Below the pieces are notes generated by a model. That model worked only from the letters and a program-made list of their open reading frames with translations, ran no database searches and was not told the DNA's origin. From NCBI RefSeq assembly GCF_910577125.1, contig NZ_CAJTMN010000003.1, positions 1 through 64,000 of the forward strand: a stretch of 64,000 bases of DNA, read 5' to 3'. The position numbers were made by a program, and so were the translations under genes. Below are positions 42,507 to 54,125 of the stretch, piece by piece. This DNA is from an uncultured Rikenella sp. GTDB lineage: Bacteria; Bacteroidota; Bacteroidia; Bacteroidales; Rikenellaceae. How positions within the stretch are numbered: position 1 is the stretch's first letter; every line of letters begins with the position of its first letter.

Positions 42507-44510
42507 ATGAACCTCCTCCGCCACCTACCCCTCAACGCCAGCCTGCTCCTCCTGCTGCTGACCGGATGCGTTCCAAAAACCCGCGTGACCTCGCCCGACG
42601 GACGGAACACCGTCCGCTTCGGTCTCGACTCGGACGGACGGCCCACCTACGCCGTCGAACGCGACGGAAAGCCTCTGATCCTCCCCTCCCTTCTCGGCAT
42701 CGCGACCCGCGAAACCCATCCGACCCCCTTCACCGCCACCTCCATCCGGCACACCACCGCCGACCAGCTCTGGGAACAGCCCTGGGGCGAAAACAAAACC
42801 CTCCGGAACCACTACAACGAGATGACCGTCACCCTCTCCTCCCCGGACGAACCGGACGGTCTGACCCTGCGCTTCCGCGCCTACGACGACGGCATCGCCT
42901 TCCGCTACGAGCTGAACCGACCCGACTCGCTGACCGTCACCGACGAACTGACCGAATTCCGCGTGGCCGGCGACGGCCTCTCCTGGTCCATCCCCGGCAA
43001 CTTCGAGACCTACGAACTCGAATACCGGCGGCAGCCGATCTCGGCCGTCGCCGACGCCAACACCCCCTTCACCTTCCGCACCTCCACCGCCACCTACGGC
43101 TCGATCCACGAAGCCGCCCTGTACGACTATCCCGAGATGATCCTCCGGCGCGACAGCGCCTCCGGCCCCCTTCGCACCTCCCTCGCCCCGCTGCCCGACG
43201 GCACGAAAGCCCACATCCCCGGCCGGTTCGTCACCCCCTGGCGCACCGTCCAGCTCGGCGACCGCGCCGTCGACCTCATCAACTCCTCGCTGATACTCAA
43301 CCTGAACGAGCCCTCGAAAATCTCCGACCCCTCCTGGATCACGCCACAGAAATACGTCGGCGTCTGGTGGGGGATGCACCTCGGCACCCAAGTCTGGACC
43401 CTCGGCCCGCGCCACGGAGCGACCACCGAAAACGCCCTCCGACATATCGACTTCGCCGCCGCCAACAACATCCAGGGCGTTCTGTTCGAAGGGTGGAACC
43501 AGGGTTGGGAGAACTGGGGCGGCAACCAGCATTTCAGTTACACCGATCCCTACCCCGACTTCGATCTGGAGCGGATCGCCGCCTACGCCCGCGAGAAAGG
43601 CATCGAGCTCTGGATGCACAACGAGACCGGCGGCAACATCCCCGAATACGAAGCCGAAATGGAACGCGCCATGGCCCGCTATGCCGAATTGGGTGTCCAC
43701 ACCCTCAAGACCGGCTACGCCGGCGGCTTCCGGGGCGGTTACTCGCACCACTCGCAATACGGCGTACAGCACTACCAGCGCGTCGTAGAGACCGCCGCCC
43801 GGTACCGGCTGATGCTCGACGTGCACGAACCGATCAAAGAGACCGGCATCCGACGCACATGGCCCAACATGATGACCCGCGAAGGAGCCCGCGGAATGGA
43901 ATGGAACGCCTGGAGCGCAGGCAACTCGGCCGAATACCTGACCACTCTGCCCTTCGTGCGCCTGTTGAGCGGCCCGATGGACTACACCCCCGGCATCTTC
44001 GACCTCGACTACTCGAGAGCCAAATCCGACCCCGGCCGGATCGAATGGAACGGCCCGAACGCCCACTGCCGCATCCGGACGACCCTCACCCGCCAGATCG
44101 CCAACTGGGTCATCCTCTACTCGCCGTTGCAGATGGCCGCCGACCTGATCGAGAACTACGACGGTCATCCGGCCTTCCGGTTTTTCCGCGACTTCGACGC
44201 CGACTGCGATTGGTCGGCAGCCTTGCAGGGCGAGATCGGCGAATACATCGTCACCGTCCGTCGCGCCGGCGACCGCTACTTTCTCGGAGCCGGAACGAAC
44301 GACCGGCCGCGGACGCTGACCCAGCGGCTCGACTTTCTGACACCCGGCACGACCTATACCGCCGTCATCTACGCCGATGCCCCCGACTCCGGCGAGCACC
44401 CCGGGCACTACCGGATCGAAGAACGCACCGTGACGGCAGCCGACACGCTCGAAATCGCGATGGCCGCGCGAGGAGGCGCAGCCGTCACCTTCCTGCCCCG
44501 GGACAAATAA
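42507..44510 (+). CDS. GH97 alpha-glucosidase-like lipoprotein (SusB type)
   Basis: 667 residues from the ATG at 42507 (MNLLRHLPLNASLL). Lipobox LLLLTGCVP. N-terminal beta-sandwich, then a (beta/alpha)8 barrel with GWNQGWENWGG, LKTGYAGGFRGGYSHHSQYG, LDVHEPIKETGIRRTWPNMM and ARGMEWNAWS. The Glu of HEP and of ARGxE match the inverting SusB-type GH97 rather than the retaining alpha-galactosidase branch, which has Asp instead. Likely releases glucose from alpha-glucosides in the periplasm or at the surface. Stands alone: no SusC/SusD pair beside it. Confidence 0.88.
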   Translation: MNLLRHLPLNASLLLLLLTGCVPKTRVTSPDGRNTVRFGLDSDGRPTYAVERDGKPLILPSLLGIATRETHPTPFTATSIRHTTADQLWEQPWGENKTLRNHYNEMTVTLSSPDEPDGLTLRFRAYDDGIAFRYELNRPDSLTVTDELTEFRVAGDGLSWSIPGNFETYELEYRRQPISAVADANTPFTFRTSTATYGSIHEAALYDYPEMILRRDSASGPLRTSLAPLPDGTKAHIPGRFVTPWRTVQLGDRAVDLINSSLILNLNEPSKISDPSWITPQKYVGVWWGMHLGTQVWTLGPRHGATTENALRHIDFAAANNIQGVLFEGWNQGWENWGGNQHFSYTDPYPDFDLERIAAYAREKGIELWMHNETGGNIPEYEAEMERAMARYAELGVHTLKTGYAGGFRGGYSHHSQYGVQHYQRVVETAARYRLMLDVHEPIKETGIRRTWPNMMTREGARGMEWNAWSAGNSAEYLTTLPFVRLLSGPMDYTPGIFDLDYSRAKSDPGRIEWNGPNAHCRIRTTLTRQIANWVILYSPLQMAADLIENYDGHPAFRFFRDFDADCDWSAALQGEIGEYIVTVRRAGDRYFLGAGTNDRPRTLTQRLDFLTPGTTYTAVIYADAPDSGEHPGHYRIEERTVTAADTLEIAMAARGGAAVTFLPRDK

Positions 44511-44580
44511 AAAGAGCCGGGGGAAACACGTCCCGCCAACGGCACGGTTTCCCCCGGCAAAATGCCAACAACCAGAGACT

Positions 44581-46461
<1,881 letters not shown>

Positions 46462-46466
46462 ATGAT

Positions 46467-46928
46467 TTACAGTTGCGGTATTTCGTGGATAAAACGGTAG
46501 CTTCGTGCGGCGTGGTCGATCTCGCAGCAATAGTGCTGCAATCCGTTGGTCACCACCAGATAAGGAACGCCGAGACGGATGTTATAGTGCGCCACCTGGT
46601 TGAAGACCTCCTGCGTGATGGCGACCGCGGCGGCTTTGCACTCGACGACGAGCTGCGGTTGGGCCTGCCGGGAGTAGACGACGATGTCGGCGCGCAGGGA
46701 GAAGCCGTCGATACGCAACGGCTGTTCCTGCACGATGCGATAGGGATCGATGCCCCGGCTCCCGGTCAGAAAGCGGATAAAGTGCTGCCTGACCCACTCT
46801 TCCGGCGTGAGCACGAGCCATTTGCGCCGCAAAGCGTCCCACACTTCGGGTTTCGGCCCCACGTCCCTGAGCTTCAGTCCGGCATCGGGCAGGTTGAGTG
46901 CAGGATATTTTTCGGGATCGAGCATCAT
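46467..46928 (-). CDS. HsdR_N-type PD-(D/E)XK domain protein
   Basis: 153 residues from MMLDPEKYPALNLPDAGLKL (46928). PD-(D/E)XK-like core: DGFSLRADIVVYSRQAQP ... LVVECKAAAVAITQEVFNQV, with Asp and E-x-K. Matches the stand-alone type I restriction HsdR N-terminal domain proteins common in Bacteroidetes. No HsdM/HsdS nearby, so it is unlikely to be a working restriction system; possibly a nuclease or a DNA-repair accessory. Its end lies 5 bp upstream of the uup start. Confidence 0.82.
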   Translation of the reverse strand: MMLDPEKYPALNLPDAGLKLRDVGPKPEVWDALRRKWLVLTPEEWVRQHFIRFLTGSRGIDPYRIVQEQPLRIDGFSLRADIVVYSRQAQPQLVVECKAAAVAITQEVFNQVAHYNIRLGVPYLVVTNGLQHYCCEIDHAARSYRFIHEIPQL

Positions 46929-47017
46929 AGGGGTGCAAAATAACGAAAATTTCGGGGCTTTTCTGCCTCTATTCGGAATCAGGAGGGTGGAAAACCAGAC
47001 AAGTGCCTCGCCCCCGT

Positions 47018-47212
47018 TTATTCCGAGAGGCAACGCAACAGAAAACCGTAGGCGCGGCTGCCCGAGTTGCTGGGATTGAGGCCTTGCGCACTGAAATTCA
47101 AGAACACACCGCTGGCGTTGCTGATGGCAAACGACCAGCCGTACCCGTAATAGCCGACGTTCGTCAGTGCACCTAATTGTCCATTGTTGCCTGCGTCGCG
47201 GAAGCCCGGGGC
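47018..47212 (-). pseudogene. Variable C-terminal cassette 9
   Basis: 64 codons plus stop, APGFRDAGNNGQLGAL to GFLLRCLSE; core GYGWSFAISNASGVFLNFSA. Last of three head-to-tail cassettes. Confidence 0.8.
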
Positions 47213-47220
47213 GGTTTCGT

Positions 47221-47415
47221 TTATTCCGAGAGGCAACGCAACTGAAAACCGTAGGCGCGGCTGTGCGCGTTGCTAAGACCGAGGTACGTCACGCCGAAAT
47301 CCAAGTACACCCCGTTGCTGCCGCTCACCGACGACGAGTAGCTGAACCCGTGGTGGCCGACGTACACCAGATCGCCTAACCGTCCAAAATTGCCTGCGTC
47401 GCGGAAGCCCGGCGC
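47221..47415 (-). pseudogene. Variable C-terminal cassette 10
   Basis: 64 codons plus stop, APGFRDAGNFGRLGDL to GFQLRCLSE; core GFSYSSSVSGSNGVYLDFGV. Only 8 bp from cassette 9. Shares a long central block with cassette 15 (61436). Confidence 0.8.
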
Positions 47416-47427
47416 GGGGCTTTCCGT

Positions 47428-47610
47428 TTATTCCGAGAGGCAACGCAACTGAAAACTGTGGGCACGGTGGTTTGTGCTGCTGGGGCCGAGACCCTGCGTG
47501 TCGAACCACAAAAACTGCCCGTAGACACCCTTCACTTCAGACGACCAACTGTAGCCACCGTTGCTGTAGCCGCCCGGTGTGCCTGAGGCGTTGCCGCGGT
47601 AGCCCGGGGC
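47428..47610 (-). pseudogene. Variable C-terminal cassette 11
   Basis: 60 codons plus stop, APGYRGNASGTPGGYS to SFQLRCLSE; core GGYSWSSEVKGVYGQFLWFD. 12 bp from cassette 10. Confidence 0.8.
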
Positions 47611-47648
47611 GGCTCTTCGAGCCGCAAGAGTTCTGCTAATACCGTTTC

Positions 47649-47694
47649 GGGCTGCGCGCTCCGGGGGTGGGCCGAAGGCCCAGCGCGCAAGCCC
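47649..47694. repeat. Family C hairpin, copy 2
   Basis: Same as the copy at 34148 over its whole length, including the following CGGCGATTC module. Confidence 0.65.
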
Positions 47695-47791
47695 GGCGAT
47701 TCTACGAATCGCGCTACTCGCTTTCGGCCCAAAGCACAATCCTGTGTTTGCCTCACTGCGGCTCCGCTGTCGCTCCGCCGCGTTCTTTGTT

Positions 47792-47864
47792 CGCGCGCCT
47801 TGGGAAATCCAGTCAAAACGTGCCGGCACATTTTGACGATTTTCCTTTTCAGGCGTGGCGCGCG
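47792..47864. repeat. Family A hairpin, copy 9
   Basis: GCGCGCC outer arms; inner GGGAAATC with GATTTTCC-like arm and TCAAAACGTGCC/GGCACATTTTGA. Confidence 0.7.
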
Positions 47865-47977
47865 GTCGAGCTCTGAACCGGATAGAACTGCCCTGCGCGG
47901 GCGGCGTCCGGGTGACCCCGGCGGGACAGAGCGATACTACGTATCGCTAACCTGTTTGCTTCACCCTATTCTTTGCC

Positions 47978-48052
47978 CGCGCGCTTGGGAAAATCTTATT
48001 CAAAAGCGTGGTGCGCTTTTGAATGATTTTCCCGTTAAGGCGACAGCGCGCG
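47978..48052. repeat. Family A hairpin, copy 10
   Basis: CGCGCGC outer arms; inner GGAAAATC/GATTTTCC and TCAAAAGCG/CGCTTTTGA. Same inner type as copy 5. Confidence 0.7.
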
Positions 48053-48161
48053 GTCGAGCATCAACTGCCCTCGGGCCGGGCAGGCCCCACGTCCCGTGGA
48101 CGGGAAATGCTGGCGCATTTCCACTTATCAGTTCGGCCCAACTCCTTCCCCGTTCTCTGTC

Positions 48162-48187
48162 CGCGCGCCTCGGAAAATATTTTCTTT
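48162..48187. repeat. Half of a family A hairpin next to sodB
   Basis: Only the left arm CGCGCGCCT plus GGAAAAT is present; the right arm is missing and the sequence goes straight into the sodB terminal codons at 48192. Suggests a truncated element. Confidence 0.5.
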
Positions 48188-48191
48188 CGGT

Positions 48192-48854
48192 CTACCGCCG
48201 ATCATACCTGTGTCCGATCGTCTTCCAGTCCACCAGATCCCAATAATTGGCGATGTATTCCGTACGACGGTTGCGATAATCGAGATAGTAGGCATGTTCC
48301 CAGACATCCAGCCCCAGCAGAGGAGTCAGACCGTAACGCAGCGGATTGCCGGCATTGGCATCCGTCGTGATACGCAGATTCCCCGCCCGATCGGTCGCCA
48401 GCCACGCCCATCCCGAACCGAACAGACCGGCAGCCGCTTTGGCGAACTGCGCCTTGAAGCCGTCGAACGAGCCGAAATCGCGATCGATCGCCTCGGCCAG
48501 TTTTCCGGAAGGTCGAGACTGCGGCGTCGGCGAGAGTCCCAGGAAAAACAGCTCGTGATTCAGCGCCTGTCCCGCATTGTTGAAGATCGGCCCGTCGGGC
48601 GCCTTGCGAACCAGCTCTTCCAGCGAAAGAACCGCATACGGCGTACCCGGAATCAGCGCATTCAGGTTATCCAGATAAGCCTGATAGTGCTTGCCGTAGT
48701 GGAATTCGAGCGTTTCGCGACTCATCTTCGGCGCCAGCGCATCGAGTGCATAAGGCAGTTCCGGAAGCCGGTGTTTCGGAGCCGCCTGCGCGAAAGCGTC
48801 GGCAGTCCAGAGTCCCAGCAACGCGAAAACGGCGATTAAAAAATGCTTTTTCAT
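48192..48854 (-). CDS. sodB: Exported Fe/Mn superoxide dismutase
   Basis: 220 residues from MKKHFLIAVFALLGLW (ATG at 48854). A clear signal peptide ending ADAFAQAA precedes the enzyme. Metal ligands: His in EFHYGKHYQAYLD, His in ALNHELFFLGL, and Asp/His in LGLDVWEHAYYLDYRNRR. Dismutates superoxide; the secreted form would act in the periplasm. Most Bacteroides Sod proteins are cytoplasmic and lack a leader, so this is either an exported paralogue or a lineage trait. Confidence 0.9.
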   Translation of the reverse strand: MKKHFLIAVFALLGLWTADAFAQAAPKHRLPELPYALDALAPKMSRETLEFHYGKHYQAYLDNLNALIPGTPYAVLSLEELVRKAPDGPIFNNAGQALNHELFFLGLSPTPQSRPSGKLAEAIDRDFGSFDGFKAQFAKAAAGLFGSGWAWLATDRAGNLRITTDANAGNPLRYGLTPLLGLDVWEHAYYLDYRNRRTEYIANYWDLVDWKTIGHRYDRR

Positions 48855-49073
48855 AACTCCTGCAATAGATGATTTGAATGAACCGACTCGCAAACCGCAT
48901 GCCACACCGAGACATTTTCCTCCGGCCGCCGCGAAATTTCGGACGAAGAGAGTATATTTACGGCCCGGACAAGCCCGCCAGACCTCCCCCCGACGCGGAA
49001 TCCCGGCCGGTTCGACAAAATAAAACCGGCCGGCAAACGTTTGTTATTAGAAATCAATAGAAAAAGACCATCC

Positions 49074-50252
49074 ATGACCCTTCTTTTTCTCCTCGTGTCG
49101 CTGTTCGTCCTGTTCCTGCCCGACCTCTACATCTGGTTCGCCTTCGTACGCCGGAACGTGGGGAGGGGATGGAAGATCGTCTACTGGATTCCGACCCTCC
49201 TGGCACTCGCCGCATTGAGCTGTTGGCTGGGCGGGCTGTACCACGACGGCGTGACCCGTCTGTTTTTCGGTCTGCTGATGTGCATTGCCGTCCCGAAACT
49301 GATTTTCGTTTTGTGTTCGCTGGCCGGACGAGGCATCGGGCTGCTCGTACCCCATGCCGGACGGGTCGGGACGGCAATCGGAGCCGTCGCGGCGATCGCC
49401 GTCTGCGCCGCATGCTGCTACGGCTTCACCCGCGGATGGAAACGGCTGGTCGTACAGGAAACCACGATCCTTTCGAGTGAACTGCCCCCGGCTTTCGACG
49501 GCTATCGCATCGTCCACCTCTCCGACCTCCACATAGGGACTTTCGGCGGCGACACCGCCTACGTCCGGCAGCTCGTGGAGCGGGTCAATGCCCTGCGGCC
49601 CGACCTGATCCTCTTCACGGGCGACTTAGTGAACGCCTCGACCGACGAACTCGACCCGTACGTCGGGATTCTGTCGCAGCTCCGGGCACCGGACGGAGTC
49701 TGTTCGGTGCTCGGCAACCACGACTATTGCACCTACCGGCGTTACGACCGTCCGGACGGCGCCGCGCGCAACACGGCCGAACTGATCCGCCGACAGGGAG
49801 AGATGGGCTGGGAAGTGCTGCTGAACGAGCACCGCACCGTCCGGCGCGGCAGAGACAGCCTCTTCGTGATCGGTGTGGAGAACGACAGCCGTCCGCCCTT
49901 TCCGTCGCGGGGCGACCTCCCGCAGGCGCTGCGCGGCGTACCGGAGGGGGCCTTCAAGATCCTGCTGAGCCACGACCCCAGCCACTGGCGGCGCGAAGTA
50001 CTCCCCGCGAGCAACATCCAGCTCACCCTCTCGGGTCACACCCACGCCATGCAGTTGAAAGTGGGCCGTTTTTCACCCTCGCGGTGGAGCTATCCGGAGT
50101 GGGGCGGGCTGTATCGCGAAGGAGACCGGCAACTGTTCGTTTCGCTGGGACTCGGCGGCACGATTCCGTTCCGGTTCGGCGCCTGGCCCGAGATCGACCT
50201 GCTGATCCTGCGCCGCGAGAATCGGCCGGAAAATACTAACTTAGCGCAATGA
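49074..50252 (+). CDS. Membrane-anchored metallophosphoesterase (YaeI-like)
   Basis: 392 residues from the ATG at 49074 (MTLLFLLVSLFVLFLPDLYI). Three membrane segments in the first ~120 residues, then a calcineurin-like phosphoesterase: DLHIGTFGG, LFTGDLVN, VLGNHDY, LLSHDPSHW, LSGHTHAMQ. Probably hydrolyses a phosphodiester or phospholipid-related substrate at the membrane surface. Its stop overlaps the start of the AraC-type regulator by 4 bp. Confidence 0.9.
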   Translation: MTLLFLLVSLFVLFLPDLYIWFAFVRRNVGRGWKIVYWIPTLLALAALSCWLGGLYHDGVTRLFFGLLMCIAVPKLIFVLCSLAGRGIGLLVPHAGRVGTAIGAVAAIAVCAACCYGFTRGWKRLVVQETTILSSELPPAFDGYRIVHLSDLHIGTFGGDTAYVRQLVERVNALRPDLILFTGDLVNASTDELDPYVGILSQLRAPDGVCSVLGNHDYCTYRRYDRPDGAARNTAELIRRQGEMGWEVLLNEHRTVRRGRDSLFVIGVENDSRPPFPSRGDLPQALRGVPEGAFKILLSHDPSHWRREVLPASNIQLTLSGHTHAMQLKVGRFSPSRWSYPEWGGLYREGDRQLFVSLGLGGTIPFRFGAWPEIDLLILRRENRPENTNLAQ

Positions 50253-51088
50253 ACGCTTCATTATCGGCTTCGTCCGTCTGGGAGACCCTGAGAACGATCG
50301 CCGACCGCCCGGGCCACGGCCCGCTCGCCGAAGTCTCGCGCCTCATCTCGTTCCGTCCGTACGAGACCTACGGCCCGCACCGCCACCGCCGCATCGAGAT
50401 CAACTATATCAAAAAAGGGAACTGCATCCTGCGGCTGGCGAACGGGAGCGCCAGCTTCAAACAGGACGAAACGATGCTGATCGGTTCGGACGTCGAACAC
50501 TACTTCGAGGCCGGCTCCGAGGGAGCGACCCTCATCCAGCTCGAATTCCACCCCGACATCCTCGGCCGGCCGGAGCAGGGACTTCCGCCGCTCCCGGGCA
50601 CCGAGGGCGGAGTGACACGCATCGCCAACAACCTCCGCATCATGCGCGCCGTGCAACGCATCGTCAACGAGCTGGACGAGCGGCAGGAGGAGTACGAACC
50701 GCTGGTGCTGCTCTACTACACCGAACTGCTGATCCTGCTGCGCCGCTACCTGAACCGCACCTCCCTCTCGATCGGTTCCGACCCGGCCATGCAGTCCGCC
50801 CTGGCGACGATCCACACCCGTTTCGCCGATCCCCTCGCCATATCCGACGTGGCGGCCGAAGCCGGTGTCAGCAGCCGCTACCTGCGCAAGCTCTTCGATC
50901 GGAACCTGAACCTCTCGCCGCTCGAATACCTGACCCGGGTGCGGGTCGACCGCGCGGTCGAACTGCTCCGGAACACCGAGATGTCGGTCAAGGAGGTGGC
51001 ATTCGCCTGCGGCTTCCGGTCGCCCCAGTATTTCGCCCGCGTATTCCGGCAACAGACCGGCCGGGCACCCAAAAGCCTGACCCGATAG
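50249..51088 (+). CDS. AraC-family transcriptional regulator
   Basis: 279 residues. N-terminal cupin-like sensor (RPYETYGPHRHRRIEINYIK). C-terminal double HTH: DPLAISDVAAEAGVSSRYLR, then LLRNTEMSVKEVAFACGFRS PQYFARVFRQQTG in the usual AraC pattern. It sits between the phosphoesterase gene and the GH2-GH95 pair and probably controls the latter in response to a sugar; the target is inferred from order only. Confidence 0.88.
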   Translation: MNASLSASSVWETLRTIADRPGHGPLAEVSRLISFRPYETYGPHRHRRIEINYIKKGNCILRLANGSASFKQDETMLIGSDVEHYFEAGSEGATLIQLEFHPDILGRPEQGLPPLPGTEGGVTRIANNLRIMRAVQRIVNELDERQEEYEPLVLLYYTELLILLRRYLNRTSLSIGSDPAMQSALATIHTRFADPLAISDVAAEAGVSSRYLRKLFDRNLNLSPLEYLTRVRVDRAVELLRNTEMSVKEVAFACGFRSPQYFARVFRQQTGRAPKSLTR

Positions 51089-51240
51089 AGGCGAACCGGC
51101 CGCACAGTTCCGTTTCGTACACATTTTCGCCGCTTTCAGACCCGAACCTACCCGTATTCCCCTTCCGAACATGATACCGTTTTGGGTTCGTTCCGTAATT
51201 TTGTACCGATTCCGAACTGAACCTAAAACCCAAACGACCG

Positions 51241-54123
51241 ATGAAAAAAATCACCAGTATCTTTTTGTTACTTACCCTCACGGTAACGGCAATTTTCGCA
51301 CACGTTTCTTTACCGCCCCTGTCGCCCCGGCCTGCGGCGGTGACCGGCGTGTCCGAACCGATACGCTCGCTGAACGGCACATGGAGTTTCCGCACCGCTA
51401 CCCAACCCGCCTCGACGATCGAAGTACCGGGCGAATGGGCCATGCAGGGTTTCGAGGTCGGCGAAGGCGAGACCGCGATTTACACCACCCGGTTCTGCGT
51501 GCCGGACGACTGGCAGGGAGAGCGGATCAAGTTGCGTTTCGACGGCGTCAGCTCGCACGCCGCGGTGCAGGTGAACGGCCGGCCGGTCGGTGAGCACGAG
51601 GGCGGGATGGTGCCGTTCGAATTCGACATCACCGAAGCCGTCGAAACCGGGCGGGAAAACACCCTGACCGTCGAAGTGCAGGCGCTGACCCTCTCCGACC
51701 GGCTGAGCTGTCTGTCGCAGTATGCGGCCCATACGGTGGGCGGCATCCTGCGCAAAGTCACGCTGTTCGCCCTGCCGACGAGACACATCGCCTCGACCAG
51801 CCTGACGACGACCCTCGACAAATTCTATAAACATGCCACGCTGCACATCGCGACCGACATCGCACGGGGAAGCGGGCCGGCGACCGTCGAATACACGTTG
51901 AGAGACGCGGCCGGCAAACGGGTCGCCGCGACGAAACGGCCGGTACCGGCCGACGGGTCGGTCTCTGCTGCGCTGACCGTGCGGAACGCCCGGCTCTGGA
52001 ATCCGGAGTCGCCGAAGCTCTACACGCTGACCACGACCCTCTCCGTCGACGGCCGGGAGATGCAGACCAACGAACAGCGCGTAGGGCTGCGACAGGTCAC
52101 CGTGGAGGGGAACCGGCTGCTGGTGAACGGCCGTCCGGTCAAGCTGCACGGCGTGAACCGCCACGAGGTACATCCGCTGCGCGGCCGGAGCAGCACGCCG
52201 GAGCTGTGCCGGCAGGATGCCGAACTCTTCAAGGCCGGAAACTGCAACTACATCCGCACGTCGCACTACCCGCCGTCGGAGGAGTTTCTCGACGCCTGCG
52301 ACGAGCTGGGGCTCTTCGTCGAGAGCGAGTCGGCCCTCTGCTGGATCCAGCACGGCGCGTCGCCCATCTGGAACCACTGGGACTACCGCGACGAACGCTT
52401 CCTGCCTGATATGATCCGGGCCAACGTGGAGAATATTCAGGCGGGACGGAACCACCCGTCGGTCATCTTCTGGTCGCTGGGGAACGAGTCTTACTGGTCG
52501 CCGCTGTGGCAGGCGGTGCTGGACTCCGTGCAGCGGATCGACCCGAGCCGTCCGTTCAGCTTCCACGACCAGTGCTGGGGCGGCTACAACAACGGCGGCA
52601 ACCGGGCCGACCTGTGGAATTTCCACTACCCGTGGATCGGCGCCGTGGCGGCCTGCGACACCATGTCACGGCCGGTGCTCTTCGGTGAATATGCCCATCT
52701 GAGCTGCTACAACCGCACCGAGCTGGCGACCGACCCGGGCATCCGGGCGGCGTTCGGCCGGCCGCTGGTCGAGCTGTACGACACGATCTATCGCCATCCG
52801 GGCTGCCTCGGCGGAGCGCTGTGGAGCGGCATCGACGACACCTTCCACCTGCCCGACGGCCGGATCGTCGGTTACGGGCCTTGGGGGCCGGTCGACGGCT
52901 GGCGGCGTCCGAAACCGGAATACACGGCCATGAAACGGGCCTACACCCCGTTCCGCATCGTGGAACAGCGGCGGACGGCCGAGGGAATCGAGCTGACGGT
53001 CGAAAACCGGTACGACTTCATCGACTTCGGCCGCGTGCGGATCGAGGCGGGACCGGCCGGAGGGCCGCTGCGGCCGATCGTCTCGCGGATTCCGGCGCGC
53101 GGACGGGGACGGATTCTGATTCCCGCACAGGCCGGCGAGGAGGTTTACCTGCGGGTAACGGGGCCGCAGGGGTATGTCTGTGCCGAAGAGCTCTTCCCGG
53201 GCGACCGGGTAACGGTCGCGACGAACCAGCTTTCGATTCCCTGGAAGACGAACGAGACGCCCGACGCGCTGACCGTCACGGGCACAGCCAACGACGGTCA
53301 CCGCTACACGGTGGTCTTCAGCAAGACGACCGGGCTGATGACCCGGGCGGCACGGGACAGTACGGCCCTGTTGTTGCAGGGGCCGGCCTTCAGCCTCGTG
53401 GCGATGAACGCCGACAACGGCGACAAGCCCAACGTGGCGAACGAGACCTATCAGAACGAACTGTATCCGAAAAAGAGCTATCCGAGTCTGGTGCTTTACG
53501 CCACGGCGTTCCGGCACGAGAAGGAGTCCGACGGAGGGATAAAGGTCGAGACCGAGCTGGCCTACCTCGGCGGCGACCGGGGGCGGATCGTCTACCGTTT
53601 CCGCCCGGACGGCAAGATCGAGGCGGCGTACGAAATCACGGTGGCCAAGGCGGTCGATCCGCGGCAGTACGGGCTGGTGATGCAGTTGCCGCGGCAGATG
53701 GAGAATCTGTCGTGGGAGCGGGAGGCCGATTTTTCGGTCTATCCGGAGTGGGACATCGCCCGGCCGAAGGGGACGGCGCGGCTGAACGCCCGGCCTCTGC
53801 ACGAAGTCGAGGCATGGCGCGAGGTGCCGCAAGGGGCCTGGAAAGAGGATGCCAACCCGATGGGTTCGGTCGATTTCCGTTCGACCCGCCGGAACATCCG
53901 CCGCGCTTCGCTGACCGACGACCGGCGGCACGGGATCGTGCTGCACGGCGACGGGCGGCAGGCCCTGCGCTGCTGGCTGCAGGACGGACGCATCCAGATG
54001 CTCGCGGCCGACTACAACAACGGCGGGGCCGAACCCTTCTACTCCGCTCCGTTCACCGACGACCGGATTCGTGTGCAGGCGGGCGATACACTAAGTGGAA
54101 AAATCACTTTTGAACTTCGATAA
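51241..54123 (+). CDS. GH2 beta-galactosidase-like enzyme, exported
   Basis: 960 residues with a signal peptide (LLLTLTVTAIFAHV). GH2 layout: jelly-roll sugar-binding domain with VPGEWAMQGFEVGEGETAIY, Ig-like domain, TIM barrel with KLHGVNRHEVHPLRGR, acid/base Glu in VIFWSLGNESYW, nucleophile Glu in PVLFGEYAHLS, then Bgal small-chain-like C-terminal domains. The barrel and C-terminal part match LacZ-type enzymes. Acts in the periplasm on a beta-galactoside. Ends 2 bp before the GH95 gene: one operon. Confidence 0.9.
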   Translation: MKKITSIFLLLTLTVTAIFAHVSLPPLSPRPAAVTGVSEPIRSLNGTWSFRTATQPASTIEVPGEWAMQGFEVGEGETAIYTTRFCVPDDWQGERIKLRFDGVSSHAAVQVNGRPVGEHEGGMVPFEFDITEAVETGRENTLTVEVQALTLSDRLSCLSQYAAHTVGGILRKVTLFALPTRHIASTSLTTTLDKFYKHATLHIATDIARGSGPATVEYTLRDAAGKRVAATKRPVPADGSVSAALTVRNARLWNPESPKLYTLTTTLSVDGREMQTNEQRVGLRQVTVEGNRLLVNGRPVKLHGVNRHEVHPLRGRSSTPELCRQDAELFKAGNCNYIRTSHYPPSEEFLDACDELGLFVESESALCWIQHGASPIWNHWDYRDERFLPDMIRANVENIQAGRNHPSVIFWSLGNESYWSPLWQAVLDSVQRIDPSRPFSFHDQCWGGYNNGGNRADLWNFHYPWIGAVAACDTMSRPVLFGEYAHLSCYNRTELATDPGIRAAFGRPLVELYDTIYRHPGCLGGALWSGIDDTFHLPDGRIVGYGPWGPVDGWRRPKPEYTAMKRAYTPFRIVEQRRTAEGIELTVENRYDFIDFGRVRIEAGPAGGPLRPIVSRIPARGRGRILIPAQAGEEVYLRVTGPQGYVCAEELFPGDRVTVATNQLSIPWKTNETPDALTVTGTANDGHRYTVVFSKTTGLMTRAARDSTALLLQGPAFSLVAMNADNGDKPNVANETYQNELYPKKSYPSLVLYATAFRHEKESDGGIKVETELAYLGGDRGRIVYRFRPDGKIEAAYEITVAKAVDPRQYGLVMQLPRQMENLSWEREADFSVYPEWDIARPKGTARLNARPLHEVEAWREVPQGAWKEDANPMGSVDFRSTRRNIRRASLTDDRRHGIVLHGDGRQALRCWLQDGRIQMLAADYNNGGAEPFYSAPFTDDRIRVQAGDTLSGKITFELR

Positions 54124-54125
54124 AT

